From Bacteroidota bacterium (GTDB taxonomy: Bacteria; Bacteroidota; Rhodothermia; Balneolales; Balneolaceae), in assembly GCA_024635465.1 (NCBI GenBank), contig JAGXIS010000115.1:1-30078 (forward strand): 30,078 bases of DNA, written 5' to 3'. Shown piece by piece: positions 16,124 through 27,900 of the stretch (its first letter is position 1; each line of letters starts with the position of its first letter). The position numbers and the translations under genes were made by a program. The notes beneath the pieces were generated by a model. The model was not told where the DNA came from. It ran no database searches and saw only the letters and a list, made by a program, of their open reading frames with translations.

Positions 16124-16869
16124 ATGAAAATGTTAGACATACTGGCTTTTGGTGCTCACCCGGATGATACAGAGTTAGGTTGTTCAGGAACCCTGGCTAC
16201 TCTTGTTAACCAGGGGGTTAAAGTTGGAGTCATTGACCTTACCAGAGGTGAAATGGGGAGCCGGGGTAGTGCTGAGCTTAGGCTGAAAGAAGCTCAGGCA
16301 GCATCAGATATATTAGGACTTCATATTCGTAAAACCTGGGACTTCCGGATACTGAATTGGAAAACAATAGAGATAATCAACTACCTATTATCCAAATAAT
16401 CAGAACATACAGACCTCATGTTTGTATTTTGCCGGCTCCTTCTGATCGTCACCCGGATCATGGTGATGCTGCCAAACTGCTCACTGATGCAATTTTTTAT
16501 AGTGGGTTGATTAAAATTGAGACAAAAGATCATAAAGGATCTATACAGGAGCCACATCGTCCGGCTCATATTATTCATTATATTCAAGATGAATATTTAA
16601 AACCTGATTTTATTTTTGATATCAGTGAAACGATTGAAACCAAAGAGAAAGCTATTGCAGCATTTTCATCCCAATTCAATGTAAGTAATCCCGGTGATCA
16701 GCCTGCAACATACATATCTGATCCGGGATTTATTGAATCACTTCGAGCAAGGGCTAAAATGGTGGGTCATATGGGAGGTTATAATTTTGGCGAAGGTTTT
16801 ATTTATCAAAAAAAACCCTTCCCTGTGAACAACTTCAAATTTCTTCTGGAGTCTGCCCCAAAAAGATAG
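16124..16869 (+). pseudogene. bshB1: Bacillithiol biosynthesis deacetylase BshB1, frameshifted
   Basis: BshB1 deacetylates GlcNAc-malate to GlcN-malate in bacillithiol synthesis. The N-terminal part reads [20 protein letters not shown] with the zinc motif H12-P-D-D15, then [16 protein letters not shown]. At the run AAAA at 16331-16334 the reading is lost: the first frame ends in a stop at 16397-16399, while a frame shifted by one resumes with [15 protein letters not shown], then RTYRPHVCI, PSDRHPDHGDAAKLL (second metal motif) and the C-terminal SSQFN region to 16869. One extra A would restore a protein of about 248 residues, the family's normal size. A single-base deletion in a homopolymer is a classic sequencing error, but also a classic real mutation. 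Start at 16124 or the in-frame ATG at 16130. Confidence 0.9.
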
Positions 16870-17051
16870 TCTCTATTTAGTATTATTTGGAAACATTTTA
16901 TTAAAAGTTGCATTCATAGAATAGATATAAACTATTTTATTTTATGCGAATAATTTTTCACATTCCAATTTGAGATCAAAAATCTTCCATATTTCATCTG
17001 TACAACAGTATTCAAAGTTTAATGGATTATAACTCATAAACTTATCTTCAT

Positions 17052-18164
17052 ATGCTCAGAACCATTAAAGACCACATAAAATCAACATTTTCTTTACTTG
17101 TTATACTCTCAATTGGCATCATTTCTCAAACTGCCACTGCACAAAGTATTAATCCGGGCGATATTCTCAGAGGAGGAACGGCAGATGCTAATTTGTTACT
17201 TGAAGAATATTTCCGTCCATTCGGTATCGGTTTCGGTGACGGTCTCAATTCAGGGTGGTTTACAAGCCCAAAACCACATCAAAAATATGGTTTTGATTTT
17301 CGCATCGGTGCCACCGCAGCTGTCGTACCAAAATTTGATAGATTTTTCAGAATTGATCAGATTCCTTTACAAAACCTCAAAGTTCTTGAGGGACCCAATG
17401 AAACCCCCACATTTTTTGGCGATGATACACCGGGAGCAAGATTAGGTGAAACATTTATAAATCCTGAAACCGGTGCTGAAGAGGAGCTCTACGCTTTCGA
17501 TATGCCAATTGGTGTTGATGTCCCTTATGTTGTCACACCAATGGCACAGTTATCTTTTGGTTTAATCTATGACACACATGTTTCGTTTCGATTTGTCCCC
17601 AAAATCACGATAGCGAACGATTACGACACCGCATTATTCGGTTTTGGAGTTCAGCACGGTTTGTCTCAATGGCTGATACCGGAATCTGAAAAGCTGGACA
17701 TTTCAGTTCAGTTTGGATATACAAAATTCGGATCAACGATCAGATATCGAGTAGATCCGGATGCAGACAGTGATGTTGAAAATAATTTTCCAAGATCAAC
17801 ATGGGATGATCAGAATATGAGATTGGAGGCAGACGCAATGACCGGTACACTCCTATTTGGAAGACAGATGAAAATAGTTTCGTTTTATGGTGGTATCGGA
17901 CTACAACAGTCTACAACCAATTTAAACGTGAATGGCTCTTATCCACTTATTATCCCTCAAAGTGAAGAAGAGTACGAACCGGGAGGACCTACCCGAAGAA
18001 TATTTCGGATTGATGATCCGGTTGATCTGGATTTTGTAAATTCACCTCGATTGCACTATTTGGTGGGTACAAGAATCCGAGTTGCTACTATCACTCTATC
18101 TGCATCCTATACATTTGCACGATATAATAATCTCAATATTGGTTTTGGCGTAAGTTTCCGATAA
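17052..18164 (+). CDS. DUF6588-like secreted or outer membrane beta-barrel protein
   Basis: The 370-residue protein has a signal peptide (LLVILSIGIISQTATA, cleavage near residue 30). The mature start SINPGDILRGGTADANLLLE is followed by YFRPFGIGFGDGLNSGWF and KYGFDFRIGATAAVVP, resembling the DUF6588 family of Bacteroidota. The rest is rich in alternating beta strands (FGFGVQHGL, VSFYGGIGLQQSTT, LHYLVGTRIRVATITLSASY) and ends NIGFGVSFR, with a phenylalanine near the C-terminus as in outer membrane barrels. No ligand can be inferred. It stands alone, 182 bases after bshB1, and its stop lies 37 bases from the convergent polA stop. A ribosome binding site is not obvious. Confidence 0.75.
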   Translation: MLRTIKDHIKSTFSLLVILSIGIISQTATAQSINPGDILRGGTADANLLLEEYFRPFGIGFGDGLNSGWFTSPKPHQKYGFDFRIGATAAVVPKFDRFFRIDQIPLQNLKVLEGPNETPTFFGDDTPGARLGETFINPETGAEEELYAFDMPIGVDVPYVVTPMAQLSFGLIYDTHVSFRFVPKITIANDYDTALFGFGVQHGLSQWLIPESEKLDISVQFGYTKFGSTIRYRVDPDADSDVENNFPRSTWDDQNMRLEADAMTGTLLFGRQMKIVSFYGGIGLQQSTTNLNVNGSYPLIIPQSEEEYEPGGPTRRIFRIDDPVDLDFVNSPRLHYLVGTRIRVATITLSASYTFARYNNLNIGFGVSFR

Positions 18165-18201
18165 GCGATAGGTAAATTCTTATCCAATCACATCAAAGCA
18201 C

Positions 18202-20949
18202 TCAATGGGCTTCCAGCCAGTTATCGGCTAATCCCATATCTACATCCAATGGCACGGCTAACTCAAAAGCATTTTCCATTAGATCCTTGATTTTAGTCGG
18301 TACTTCGTCTGACTCTGAATCACTTATTTCAAAAATCAGCTCATCGTGCACCTGCAGCAACATTCTCGATTCTAGATGATTAGATTGCAAGTAGGAGTGA
18401 ATATCAATCATTGCCAATTTGATAATATCTGCAGCTGTTCCTTGTATTGGCATATTGATGGCCGTTCTTTCAGCGAACCCCCTAATATTCCAGTTACTTG
18501 AATTTATTTCGGGGATATATCTTCTTCGACCCATGAGTGTAGTTACAAATCCATTTTCCTTTGCGAAGAGTACTGTTTCGTCAATATATTTCTTAATACC
18601 GGGAAATCGATCAAAATATTGATCAATCATCTCCTTTCCTTCACTGTTACTAATTCCCAATCTTGAAGCTAATCCATATGCACTCACCCCATATGGAATG
18701 CCAAAATTCACCTCTTTTGCTTTACGTCGATGGTTCGGTGTCACATCATCAATGGAGTTCAGATTAAATATTTCCTTAGCTGTTCTAGAGTGAATATCCT
18801 CTCCATTTTTAAATGACTCAATCATGTTTTCATCGCCGGACACTGAAGCAATCACTCGCAATTCGACCTGAGAATAATCTGCAGCCAAAAGTTTAAATCC
18901 TTCCAGGGGAATAAATGCCTTTCTAATTTCCCGGCCTCTGGCTGTTCGGATGGGTATATTTTGAAGGTTTGGATTGGATGAAGAAAGTCTGCCGGTTGCC
19001 GTCACGGTCTGATTAAAATCCGTATGAATTCGATCCGTTTTTGGATGTATAATCTTGGGCAGGGCATCTACATAGGTTGATCTGAGTTTACTGAGTGATC
19101 GATAATCAAGTATCAAAGAAGGTACTTCATATTCAATAGCAAGCTTCGACAGTACATCTTCGGATGTTGAATATTGACCCGTCTTTGTCTTCTTCCCTGC
19201 CGGCAATTTCATCTTCTCAAAGAGTACTGAACCTAGCTGTTGAGGTGAATTCAAATTGAACTCCTCTTCAGTTATTTGAAAGATCTTCTTTTCTAATTCA
19301 TCTAAATCTATTGTAAGCTCCTCAGAAAAGGTTTCAAGCATCTCCTTGTCGATATGAACACCATATGCTTCCATTTTTGTCAGAACCGGTATCAAGGGAA
19401 ATTCAAGCTTTTCCGCTATTTCTAGTAGTGAGTCTTTTTTTAGTTTTTCTGAAAACAATTCATAGAGCTGAAAAGTGATATCTGCATCCTCAGCGGCATA
19501 GTCTTTTATCTCTTTATACGAGAGATCAGCCATCGTTATTTGTGCTTTTCCTTTTCCGATTAAATCTTCAATCGGTATTGGATTGTAGTTTAAATACTGT
19601 TTTGCCAGTGTATCCATTTTTAATCTTTGGGTGCTATCTATTAAATAAGCAGCTACCATAGTATCAAAAAAGGGTCCTTTGACTGAGACTCCTGACTGTT
19701 CAAGAATCATCAGGTCAAATTTCAGGTTGTGAGCAATTTTTAATATACTTTCATTCTGAAATAACGGGTTTAACAGCTCAAAGACATCATCTTGCGGCAG
19801 TGAATCTTCAACATTAACCGGAATGTAACATGCAGATTCTTTCTTTGCACTGAGTGAAATTCCGACAATATTTGCCGAGATGGGGTCAACTCCGTCCGTT
19901 TCTGTATCAAAACAGATCGCCTTGGCACTTTTTAACTGTTCAACCTCTTGACGAATCTCCACTTCGGTAACCGCTAATCGATAAGAAACAGCCTCTTTGT
20001 TTAGACCTTGAATTTTTGGCGTTTCCGCTTCATTAGATCCGCCAAATAGCTGACCTTGTCCACCCGGCTCTTCTCCCAAATATTTTTGAGTTAACGTGCG
20101 AAATTCCATTCGTTTAAAGAAAAGTCCCAATTTTTTCTTGGTTGGCCCATCCCATTTAAATTTTCTCCAATCTTCAACTCCGGGCACATCGGTTTTGATG
20201 GTCACCATCACTTTTGCTTGCAATGCTTGTTCAGAGTTTTCTGAAAGCCCCACTCTATTTCGCTTCGATTTCATGTTAGGGGCATCTTCAATCGCTTTTT
20301 CTAATGACCCATACTTACTGATCAATGCAGGTGCACCTTTTTTCCCTATTCCGGGTACTCCGGGAATATTATCAGATGTATCGCCAATGATTGCAAGTAC
20401 ATCGATCACCTTATCCGGATAGACACCAAAGTAGTCCATCACACCTTCCCGATCGATCAGATTAAATCCGCCATTTTTGTTATCCGGTTTCACCATCGTT
20501 ATATGGTTATCTACCAACTGCATAAAATCTTTGTCCGGTGTAACCAGGAACACGTCTACATCTTCTTCTTTCGCATTAAAAGCGATAGTACCGATGATGT
20601 CATCTGCTTCAAATCCATCCTGTTCAATATTTACAATTCCAAAACCATCTAACATCTCCTTGATAAGTGGAATACCCACTTTCAGTTCATCCGGTTGGGG
20701 TGGGCGATTGGCTTTATACTGGTCATCAATTTCGTGACGAAATGTGGGTGCGTGGGTATCCCATGCAACCGCTATATGTGACGGCTCTTCCTCCTCAAGC
20801 AGTTTGACCAGAGTATTCGCAAATCCAAGAATGGGTCCGGTAGCTATGCCTTCTGAATTCTTTAACCGACTTTTAATAAATGCGAAATGAGCTCTGTATG
20901 CCAGGGCCATTCCGTCCAGTAAATAAAGTTTCTTCTTTTTATTTGACAT
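18202..20949 (-). CDS. polA: DNA polymerase I
   Basis: The 915-residue protein has all three PolA domains. The 5' nuclease domain starts LYLLDGMALAYRAHFAF and contains the helix-hairpin-helix DNIPGVPGIGKKG near residues 195-207. The 3'-5' exonuclease domain begins with FDTETDG near 346-352 and retains HNLKFD and YAAEDAD, so proofreading should be active. The polymerase domain has TATGRLSSSNPNLQN, motif A DYSQVELRV near 690, the O-helix RRKAKEVNFGIPYG, and motif C QVHDELIFE near 866. The family fills gaps in excision repair and processes Okazaki fragments. It lies 45 bases after nfo in the same direction, a sensible base-excision-repair pair. Its stop faces the DUF6588-like gene across 37 bases, where I see no strong terminator. 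Confidence 0.98.
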   Translation of the reverse strand: MSNKKKKLYLLDGMALAYRAHFAFIKSRLKNSEGIATGPILGFANTLVKLLEEEEPSHIAVAWDTHAPTFRHEIDDQYKANRPPQPDELKVGIPLIKEMLDGFGIVNIEQDGFEADDIIGTIAFNAKEEDVDVFLVTPDKDFMQLVDNHITMVKPDNKNGGFNLIDREGVMDYFGVYPDKVIDVLAIIGDTSDNIPGVPGIGKKGAPALISKYGSLEKAIEDAPNMKSKRNRVGLSENSEQALQAKVMVTIKTDVPGVEDWRKFKWDGPTKKKLGLFFKRMEFRTLTQKYLGEEPGGQGQLFGGSNEAETPKIQGLNKEAVSYRLAVTEVEIRQEVEQLKSAKAICFDTETDGVDPISANIVGISLSAKKESACYIPVNVEDSLPQDDVFELLNPLFQNESILKIAHNLKFDLMILEQSGVSVKGPFFDTMVAAYLIDSTQRLKMDTLAKQYLNYNPIPIEDLIGKGKAQITMADLSYKEIKDYAAEDADITFQLYELFSEKLKKDSLLEIAEKLEFPLIPVLTKMEAYGVHIDKEMLETFSEELTIDLDELEKKIFQITEEEFNLNSPQQLGSVLFEKMKLPAGKKTKTGQYSTSEDVLSKLAIEYEVPSLILDYRSLSKLRSTYVDALPKIIHPKTDRIHTDFNQTVTATGRLSSSNPNLQNIPIRTARGREIRKAFIPLEGFKLLAADYSQVELRVIASVSGDENMIESFKNGEDIHSRTAKEIFNLNSIDDVTPNHRRKAKEVNFGIPYGVSAYGLASRLGISNSEGKEMIDQYFDRFPGIKKYIDETVLFAKENGFVTTLMGRRRYIPEINSSNWNIRGFAERTAINMPIQGTAADIIKLAMIDIHSYLQSNHLESRMLLQVHDELIFEISDSESDEVPTKIKDLMENAFELAVPLDVDMGLADNWLEAH

Positions 20950-20994
20950 GATTAAAAAATTGAAGAATGTTGATATGATTGATTATCAGTTTCA

Positions 20995-21846
20995 TTATTT
21001 GCTTATTTTTTGAAAACTTCTCAGTAATTCAATCTCTTTTGCCCACCTATCCATATTCGGCGTCTCTAGAATTAGAGGAATATCATCAAATCGACGATCT
21101 TCCATAATACATTTGAAAGGCGTTATGCCGATCAATCCATCTCCTAAACTTTCGTGCCGATCAACTTTAGATCCAAGCTCTTTTTTGGAGTCGTTCATAT
21201 GCATGGCAAAGAGTTTATCAAATCCTACAATCTGTTCAAATTGTTGAAAAGTTTCTTCAAATCCGTCCTCTGTTGAAAGATCATAACCTGCAGCAAAAGC
21301 ATGGGCTGTATCAATGCAAACACCTACCCTCTCCTTCTGATCTACCTGATCAATCATTTCGGCCAGGTGATCAAAGCGATAACCCATATTGCTGCCCTGT
21401 CCGGCTGTATTCTCGATCACTGCTTTCACAAATGATGTCTTTGAAAGAGCTTCATTAATTGATTCAGCAATGATTTTGAGACACTCTTTTTCACTAATTT
21501 TAGTAAGATGACTACCCGGATGAAAATTAAGTAATCGAATACCCAGCTGTTCACAGCGCTGCAGTTCATCCAGAAAGGCATCTCTGGATTTTTTTAACTT
21601 ATCCTTTTCGGGGTGCCCCAGATTGATGAGATAACTGTCATGGGGCATGATCGCATCCATGGAAAATTCATATTCCAGGCACCTCTTTTTAAATAGATCA
21701 ATACTTTCATCGGTGAGTGGATTGGCTTCCCACTGTCTCTGATTCTTTGTAAAAAGCGCAAAACCCGTGGCTCCAATTTCATGTGCACGCTCCGGCACAT
21801 TTTCAACACCGCCCGCAGCGCTTACATGTGCTCCTACATATTTCAT
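20995..21846 (-). CDS. nfo: Endonuclease IV (AP endonuclease)
   Basis: The 283-residue protein is a full-length endonuclease IV that cuts DNA 5' of abasic sites, using three zinc ions. The motifs appear in order: [12 protein letters not shown] at the N-terminus, [70 protein letters not shown] and LILETPN, which together supply the conserved His, Glu and Asp ligands of the family. None is missing. It lies 74 bases downstream of sprA and 45 bases upstream of polA, both on the same strand, so transcription may be shared. Abasic-site cleavage followed by PolA gap filling gives the nfo-polA pair a direct functional logic. Confidence 0.97.
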   Translation of the reverse strand: MKYVGAHVSAAGGVENVPERAHEIGATGFALFTKNQRQWEANPLTDESIDLFKKRCLEYEFSMDAIMPHDSYLINLGHPEKDKLKKSRDAFLDELQRCEQLGIRLLNFHPGSHLTKISEKECLKIIAESINEALSKTSFVKAVIENTAGQGSNMGYRFDHLAEMIDQVDQKERVGVCIDTAHAFAAGYDLSTEDGFEETFQQFEQIVGFDKLFAMHMNDSKKELGSKVDRHESLGDGLIGITPFKCIMEDRRFDDIPLILETPNMDRWAKEIELLRSFQKISK

Positions 21847-21920
21847 AAAATCCTAAAATTTTGAGTTAAAAACATTCCATTGAAAATAGAAAAACGAATG
21901 CACTAGCCGAAAGGAAACTT

Positions 21921-24900
21921 TTATACAGACCGAATATTAATCCGGATGCTAAAGCGAATGTCATGGGTCGATCTTTTAAATGTTCTGGATGATTTAGGCA
22001 ATGTTTGTGTAAAAGCATACTCAAAATTTGCCTGAATTGTATTCGAGAATCGATAACCAACTACAGCGGAAGCATTGATTCTGGACTGACCGGTAGGTGG
22101 ACTTGGTGAGAATGTATAAACATCAGGATCCTTTACAATACTGCCAACAGATTCCTGAAGAGCGCGTTCAAGATCTGAAAAAAGCAGGAATCTCTGTTCG
22201 GTATCTTCGAGAAAACTTCCATTGAGAGTCAGATCAACATTACTAGCTGTAGCGCTTACAAATGGAATTCTAAAGTTTCTTAATGTATAATTTATTGAAG
22301 CCCTTATTCCTTTAGATATTCTCTCTATAACCTGAGAGTTAGAAACTGATAAACTGGTGAGTTGACTGGTTTCATATCCCAACTGAGTTCTCAGGCCGTT
22401 ATTCCAAGTTACATTTAACTGAGCTAAAGGTGAAAATCTCTTCTCAATATTTACACTGCTGGGTTCAAATTCAGGGCGAAAATCTTCAACCAAATAATTA
22501 CCGATTCTGCGTTCAAGTAGTTCTCCAAAGTTATTATTCAGGTTCCAACCAATTCTATATAGTCCGCTGTATGCGTGTGTTAATGTAGCCCGCTGCATGG
22601 AACTTCCAATAAAAGGAATAAATCTTTCTAACCCTGTAAAGTTGACTTGCCAGTTCGGCATTGGTATCGCCGTAAAATTCCGTCTACCTGCACTTTTAAC
22701 TGATCCTAAATAAGCTTGTCTGAAATCTTCCTGTAATTGAATTGCATTCAGTATCGTGTTGTTTCCACCGGCAGGGTCTCGAATGATATTTTCATCACTT
22801 GTCATTCCATTAAATGCAGATTGAAGTTGGTTTTTAAAGAGATCTTCATAGCCGGCTCCAAATGCCCATACCGAAGATGTTATATTTCCGGTGGCGTTAC
22901 TAATGCTCGTAATTTCATTACTGGGTGATAGTGTAATCGACTCTGAAATTCTCTCATCCCACTGGGTTTGCCAACTTAGATCAATGGTTAAGTTTGTAAA
23001 CGGGTTGAACTGAGTGTTCAATGTAATATTATCAGAATAATTGTTATTTAACGGTAGTTGAATAGATGAAAACCCATCAGGATTATCAATCAAAAGGGTT
23101 TGAGGGATTCTCTCCTCGATTCCCAGGCGATAACCGAAGGATGGAGTAAAAGATTGTTCGTTAAATAAATCAAAAAATCTGGAATCGCCATCGTATCCAC
23201 TCTGTGCTGCGGACTTACTGTTGTTATAGTTCACTTCAATATTTCTTAAACTAAAAATGGCTAAAGCCGTTTTCCTGAAAATTTGAGCAAAAAGACCCGA
23301 TGATCCCTCAACCATTTCATTATTATCGGATTGTCTCTCTTGCGCTCTTTCCCTACGAAATTGTTCGTCAGCCTCTACTGCTTTTCTATAGAATGGAAGT
23401 AGATTCAGTAAGTTGTTTGTATCCATTCGCAGGGTATGATCTAAACGAAACGAATTAGATAGTCGAGCTCCTAATTCGGATCCGAATGGACTATTTTCCC
23501 ATCTGAATCCACCTGAATATCTTGTATTATATGTCAACCAACTAAGAAGTCGGTATTGATTGAGACGAGGTTGCCAGCTGGCAGTATAACTCTCATCGTA
23601 TGAACCTTTTCTGGGAGATATTTCACCCTCAATCAAATCTCTATAGACCCCTATTGATGGCAGAGGAACAAAAGCCGTACTATCGACTCCTGTGAGTCTC
23701 CCCTGTTCTACAGCATCCCTGGCTAAATCATATACAGTTTGAGTTTGAAAAGATGCAGAGATACTTCGGGTTAGATTATATGAAAGGCCCAGGTTGGTAT
23801 CATAGGTAAATGTATGTGTCTGTTGTAACGACTGTTCATCTTCACCAAAAAGCAATCTCCTTTTTCGCTCTTCATAAGCTCTTCTTGTGGATAGTGAAGT
23901 AGTAATGTTGCTGGGTGTAGTTCCAATTTCAAGTCCTGACAACAGTCCCATTAATGGTACATTATCCAGGAACCAGAAGGGTCTTAAATACTTAACATTC
24001 AGTACATTCAAATTGTATCGGGCAGATGCATTGTAGTTCCAATTATCCTGTAATCTATACTGTGGATTTCTGCTATTTGTGGTATTGTAATTATAGTTGA
24101 TGGTTGTGTTGTCAAAAAGAGCTCTCGAGATAAATGATCTCGAATTATTTTTAGTAAAGTTGGTAACATTTATCGCATAACTCTCTACGAATGTCTCCAC
24201 TTCACTCCGTTGTTCATTGATTAATTGATCTTGTTGAATCAAGTTCAAATCACTTCTATTCCGGATGGCATTTTCATAATCTGTAAATCGTATATCTCCT
24301 TGGTTGGGAAGAAACTTAGGTACGGCGGTTGATCTCCTCGCCGAAAGGTTAACGGGTAAGCTCCATCCAAATCTGTCGGGGATAAAGCTATGTAAATTAA
24401 CAAGGGAACTGAAATCAAATGCCAGCTCATTATTTACTCTGCGCTGCCCAAGCCTGGAGTCGAGTGCGCCAAAACCTTGAGTTTGTCTGATTACATTCGC
24501 ATTGACTGTAGCAAAATCTGCAAGTTTAAGAGTAGATTTTGCATTTGCAGCCCACCCATGTTCATTATCAAACCCGGATACCCTTAGTTCATTCAACCAG
24601 AACTGAGCATTGAGAATAGGTGTGCCATCTCCACTTGGATTTTCCGGATTAAATGGGTTTTTGATTCCCATACCTACTTCTGTGACCCTCCCCAATGATG
24701 GATTTCCTTTAATTGCAACAACAGCCCCCGGTGCAGCATCTTCAAGGATGTCGGATCGTTCATACACTTCTGAAAAATTATCAGACACCTCCTGATCTCT
24801 TAGTTGTTTCAACTGATTAAAAGCCGAAAGAATAATATTCATATTATTTTCGTCATAAAGCCACACTTTTTCAGCTTCTTCCATCAGCTGACCAGAGTTT

Positions 24901-27900
24901 CCCGGATCAAAAAGTTGAAAAGGAAAATTCCGATCCGATGGGGTTACCGGCTGTCTGTATTCGTAGTAGTTGTTTTCAAGGTCGTTCCCGAGTCGCAGCA
25001 CTAATTCAGCATCACCCCGATTATTATACCCTTCTCCATGAATGAACATTCTCATATTGGAGTAATTTAACAGATCCAGACCTCCCGGATATACCCTCTT
25101 GATCATTTGTAAGGCGCCGGGGCCCAGATTGCTCACATCTAAAACTATCGATTGCTCATTTTGAAGAGAACGAAGTTGTGAACCTCGATTCTGGGCTCTG
25201 ATCCCCCCCGCCGGCTGTCTATAGGGAAAGGGTTGACGATTTGAATTTTCTTCAATATTAATGGTACTGATTCGTAACTCCGCATTTGGATCATTGGTTT
25301 GATTGATATCTTCATCCTGACGCCACTGGCTCCCTACAAAATCAAGAGCTGCAAATCTTAGTGTAAATGGTTGTTCATAACCGGACATCCAAATTCGAAC
25401 ATATGTTATATTTTGAAAATCGTTAATGTCCCCAAATTTTCTCTCAAATTCACTGAGAGGGATGCGAATCTGATACCACCTGTCTTGTTGTCGGGTGCCC
25501 GGAACACGATCTACAATGAATGTACCCGGAGTCTCTATTTCGAGTCTGGATGGGTCTGCAGGGTTTAGATCAACCTGGTACTGAAAGTATACATTTGTGA
25601 GGGCAACAGTAGATGGATTGACAAGTCCTTCTGTATCGGGTCTATTCGTAATCGCTCTTTTATCACTTTGATCCAAAGGAGTGTTTCCATCTTGAAATCC
25701 CAATAATCTGTGGAATTTTTCATGTAGCGGTCGATTTTGGACTTCTGACTCACCATAAAAAAAATAGTCATCGTTTGATGGATCCTGTTGAATTATTTGA
25801 TATTCCAAAGAATTGTCACCGTATAGATCTCTCATTCTCTGCACAAATGGTTCGAAAATCGATCTTTCGTTAAGTCCGTTCACCCCCCCGGAATTTGGAA
25901 GGCCATCTAATCCAACATCTTCCAATTCACGGTTTGTGTTTGAGAATTGTCCTTCTGGTGGGGGTGGATTGGCGGGAAGTGCCGAACGCGGATCATTTGC
26001 ATTATCGAGCACAAGTGATTCAGGATTCAGTGCCAATCCATCCTCACTGTTTAACTTTGAATTCGGTATTACATCTTCGGTTATCAAACCGATATCAATG
26101 TAGATCTGACCTTCATAATCTTCAATGGATGCACCGTTTGGGAGCCGTCCGCCGGGCAAAATGGGTTGAACCCAAAACTCCAGAAACTCAATACTATTCT
26201 GAGTAAAATCTTCCTGTCCTGATGGCAGTACAGCAGTCATGCCACCCCAGGTACGGTTTGGTTCCTCTTCCAAAAGCTGTTTCAGATCTGGATTGTAGTT
26301 GTACTGTCCCCTCAGGGTTGGATTATAGTAAACATCCAATGTTGTGATTATCTCTTCTTGAGGGTTTTGAGTTTCACGCCCCGGAAAAACATCGGTAACT
26401 CTAACTTGTTCCGATTCGGGTGTAAAGGTCACATCATCAAGAATCGTTGAAATGTTTCTGGGAATAGAGTACCAGGTAAACTTTGATCTCAAATCAGAAC
26501 GACCTAATCGGGAATCTTGAGAAGCCACCGGCTGACCCGGAAAATCATCCTCTTCAAAAAAACCACTATCTGCCATGTAACCGGGAACTGCTGTAGGTGC
26601 AGCTGCAAGAGACCATCGATTAGCATTGAGCAAATTAATTTTGATATTCGACCCCTCAAAATCATCGATAAAAGAGAGTCCTTGCTCTTCGTCAGGAAAG
26701 AGTTCATCATTCCGAACTGCCCTGTCAACGGCTCTTGTTTCTGAAATGCTCGGCCTCAGTTGGGCAAACTCGCCACTAAAAGTAAATTCAGAAGCTTCAC
26801 GGGTCTGAAACAAAGGCATCCAGTCTAAAAAACGGGTTATAAATGGCGCGTCTACCCTGGCATCTGCATCTAAACCAAAAACTGAATTGCTGATTGGTTC
26901 ATCTCCTATTCGAATCTTGTCATCGAGAGGTCGCTCGCTAAAACGAAAGTATGTCCCACCCAATTGGATGTCATTAGAGATATCATATTCTGCTCTGAAA
27001 CCGGTAAATGTTTTCTGCTCAATGGAGGTAAATGCCTGATCTTCATATTCGATTCGGATATCCTGTCCTGTCGCTGTATACCGATCGTTTAAGATGGTTA
27101 TACTCCCAAAAGTGTAATCAACCTGGTAGTCGATATCCTCTTGCAGTTCTACTCCATTTGCATAGACTCTTACAGAACCTTCAACGAGTGCAATTCCTAA
27201 AGTGAAATTATCCTGTGAACCACCCCGACTTGTACCGTTGAATTGATAAAAGCTATTTTTCGAGCTTTGGGACGCATTTCTTTGGCGTTCACTGTAGAGT
27301 TCACTGTATACAAGTCGTTCAATATCTTCAGAGGAAGCCGGGGAATCATCGAGTACTTCGTTGATTCTTGCTCCAAATGGTTCCAAATATGGAAAGATGA
27401 TCAATCCATTTTGGGCATCCAATGTACCGGTACCGAAATCGACTTGATTATCTGAACCCAGAGCACCTTGTGTATCCACACGATCCAGACCCAGATCCTC
27501 TAAAAGAGTACTATTTCTGCCTGGGAGTCGGTTACTGGCAATATTATCTTCGGTAAAAAGTAATTCAAGTTCGAGCGACTCCCTTGTAATGTTACTAACT
27601 CCTAAGGAGTAGATGTTTCGCATCGTAATTGGGAATAGCAGATTGTCTGTCGATACATTTTTGGGTTTCAACCTTTTCAAAAATATTCGATCACCACCCC
27701 CTCTGTTAATCTCCCCAACAGTGACTGTCTCATTGCCGGCTCCACGGTAGTTATATGAAATTGCAAGAACCTCCCTGGCTCCCAATGGCCTTCTCAGTGA
27801 TACAAATCCTGACAGTTTATTGAGAGTATAATCAACACCTTCTTGCAAGAGAGTAAAATAACCTTCTTCAAAATTCCTGGAGTCGCTCACACCCAGATCC

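Noticed and set aside
25813..26206. Plus-strand open frames of 96 and 103 codons opposite sprA.
   Set aside because: They overlap a strongly supported coding region, have no ribosome binding site or recognisable domain, and their composition mirrors the sprA frame.
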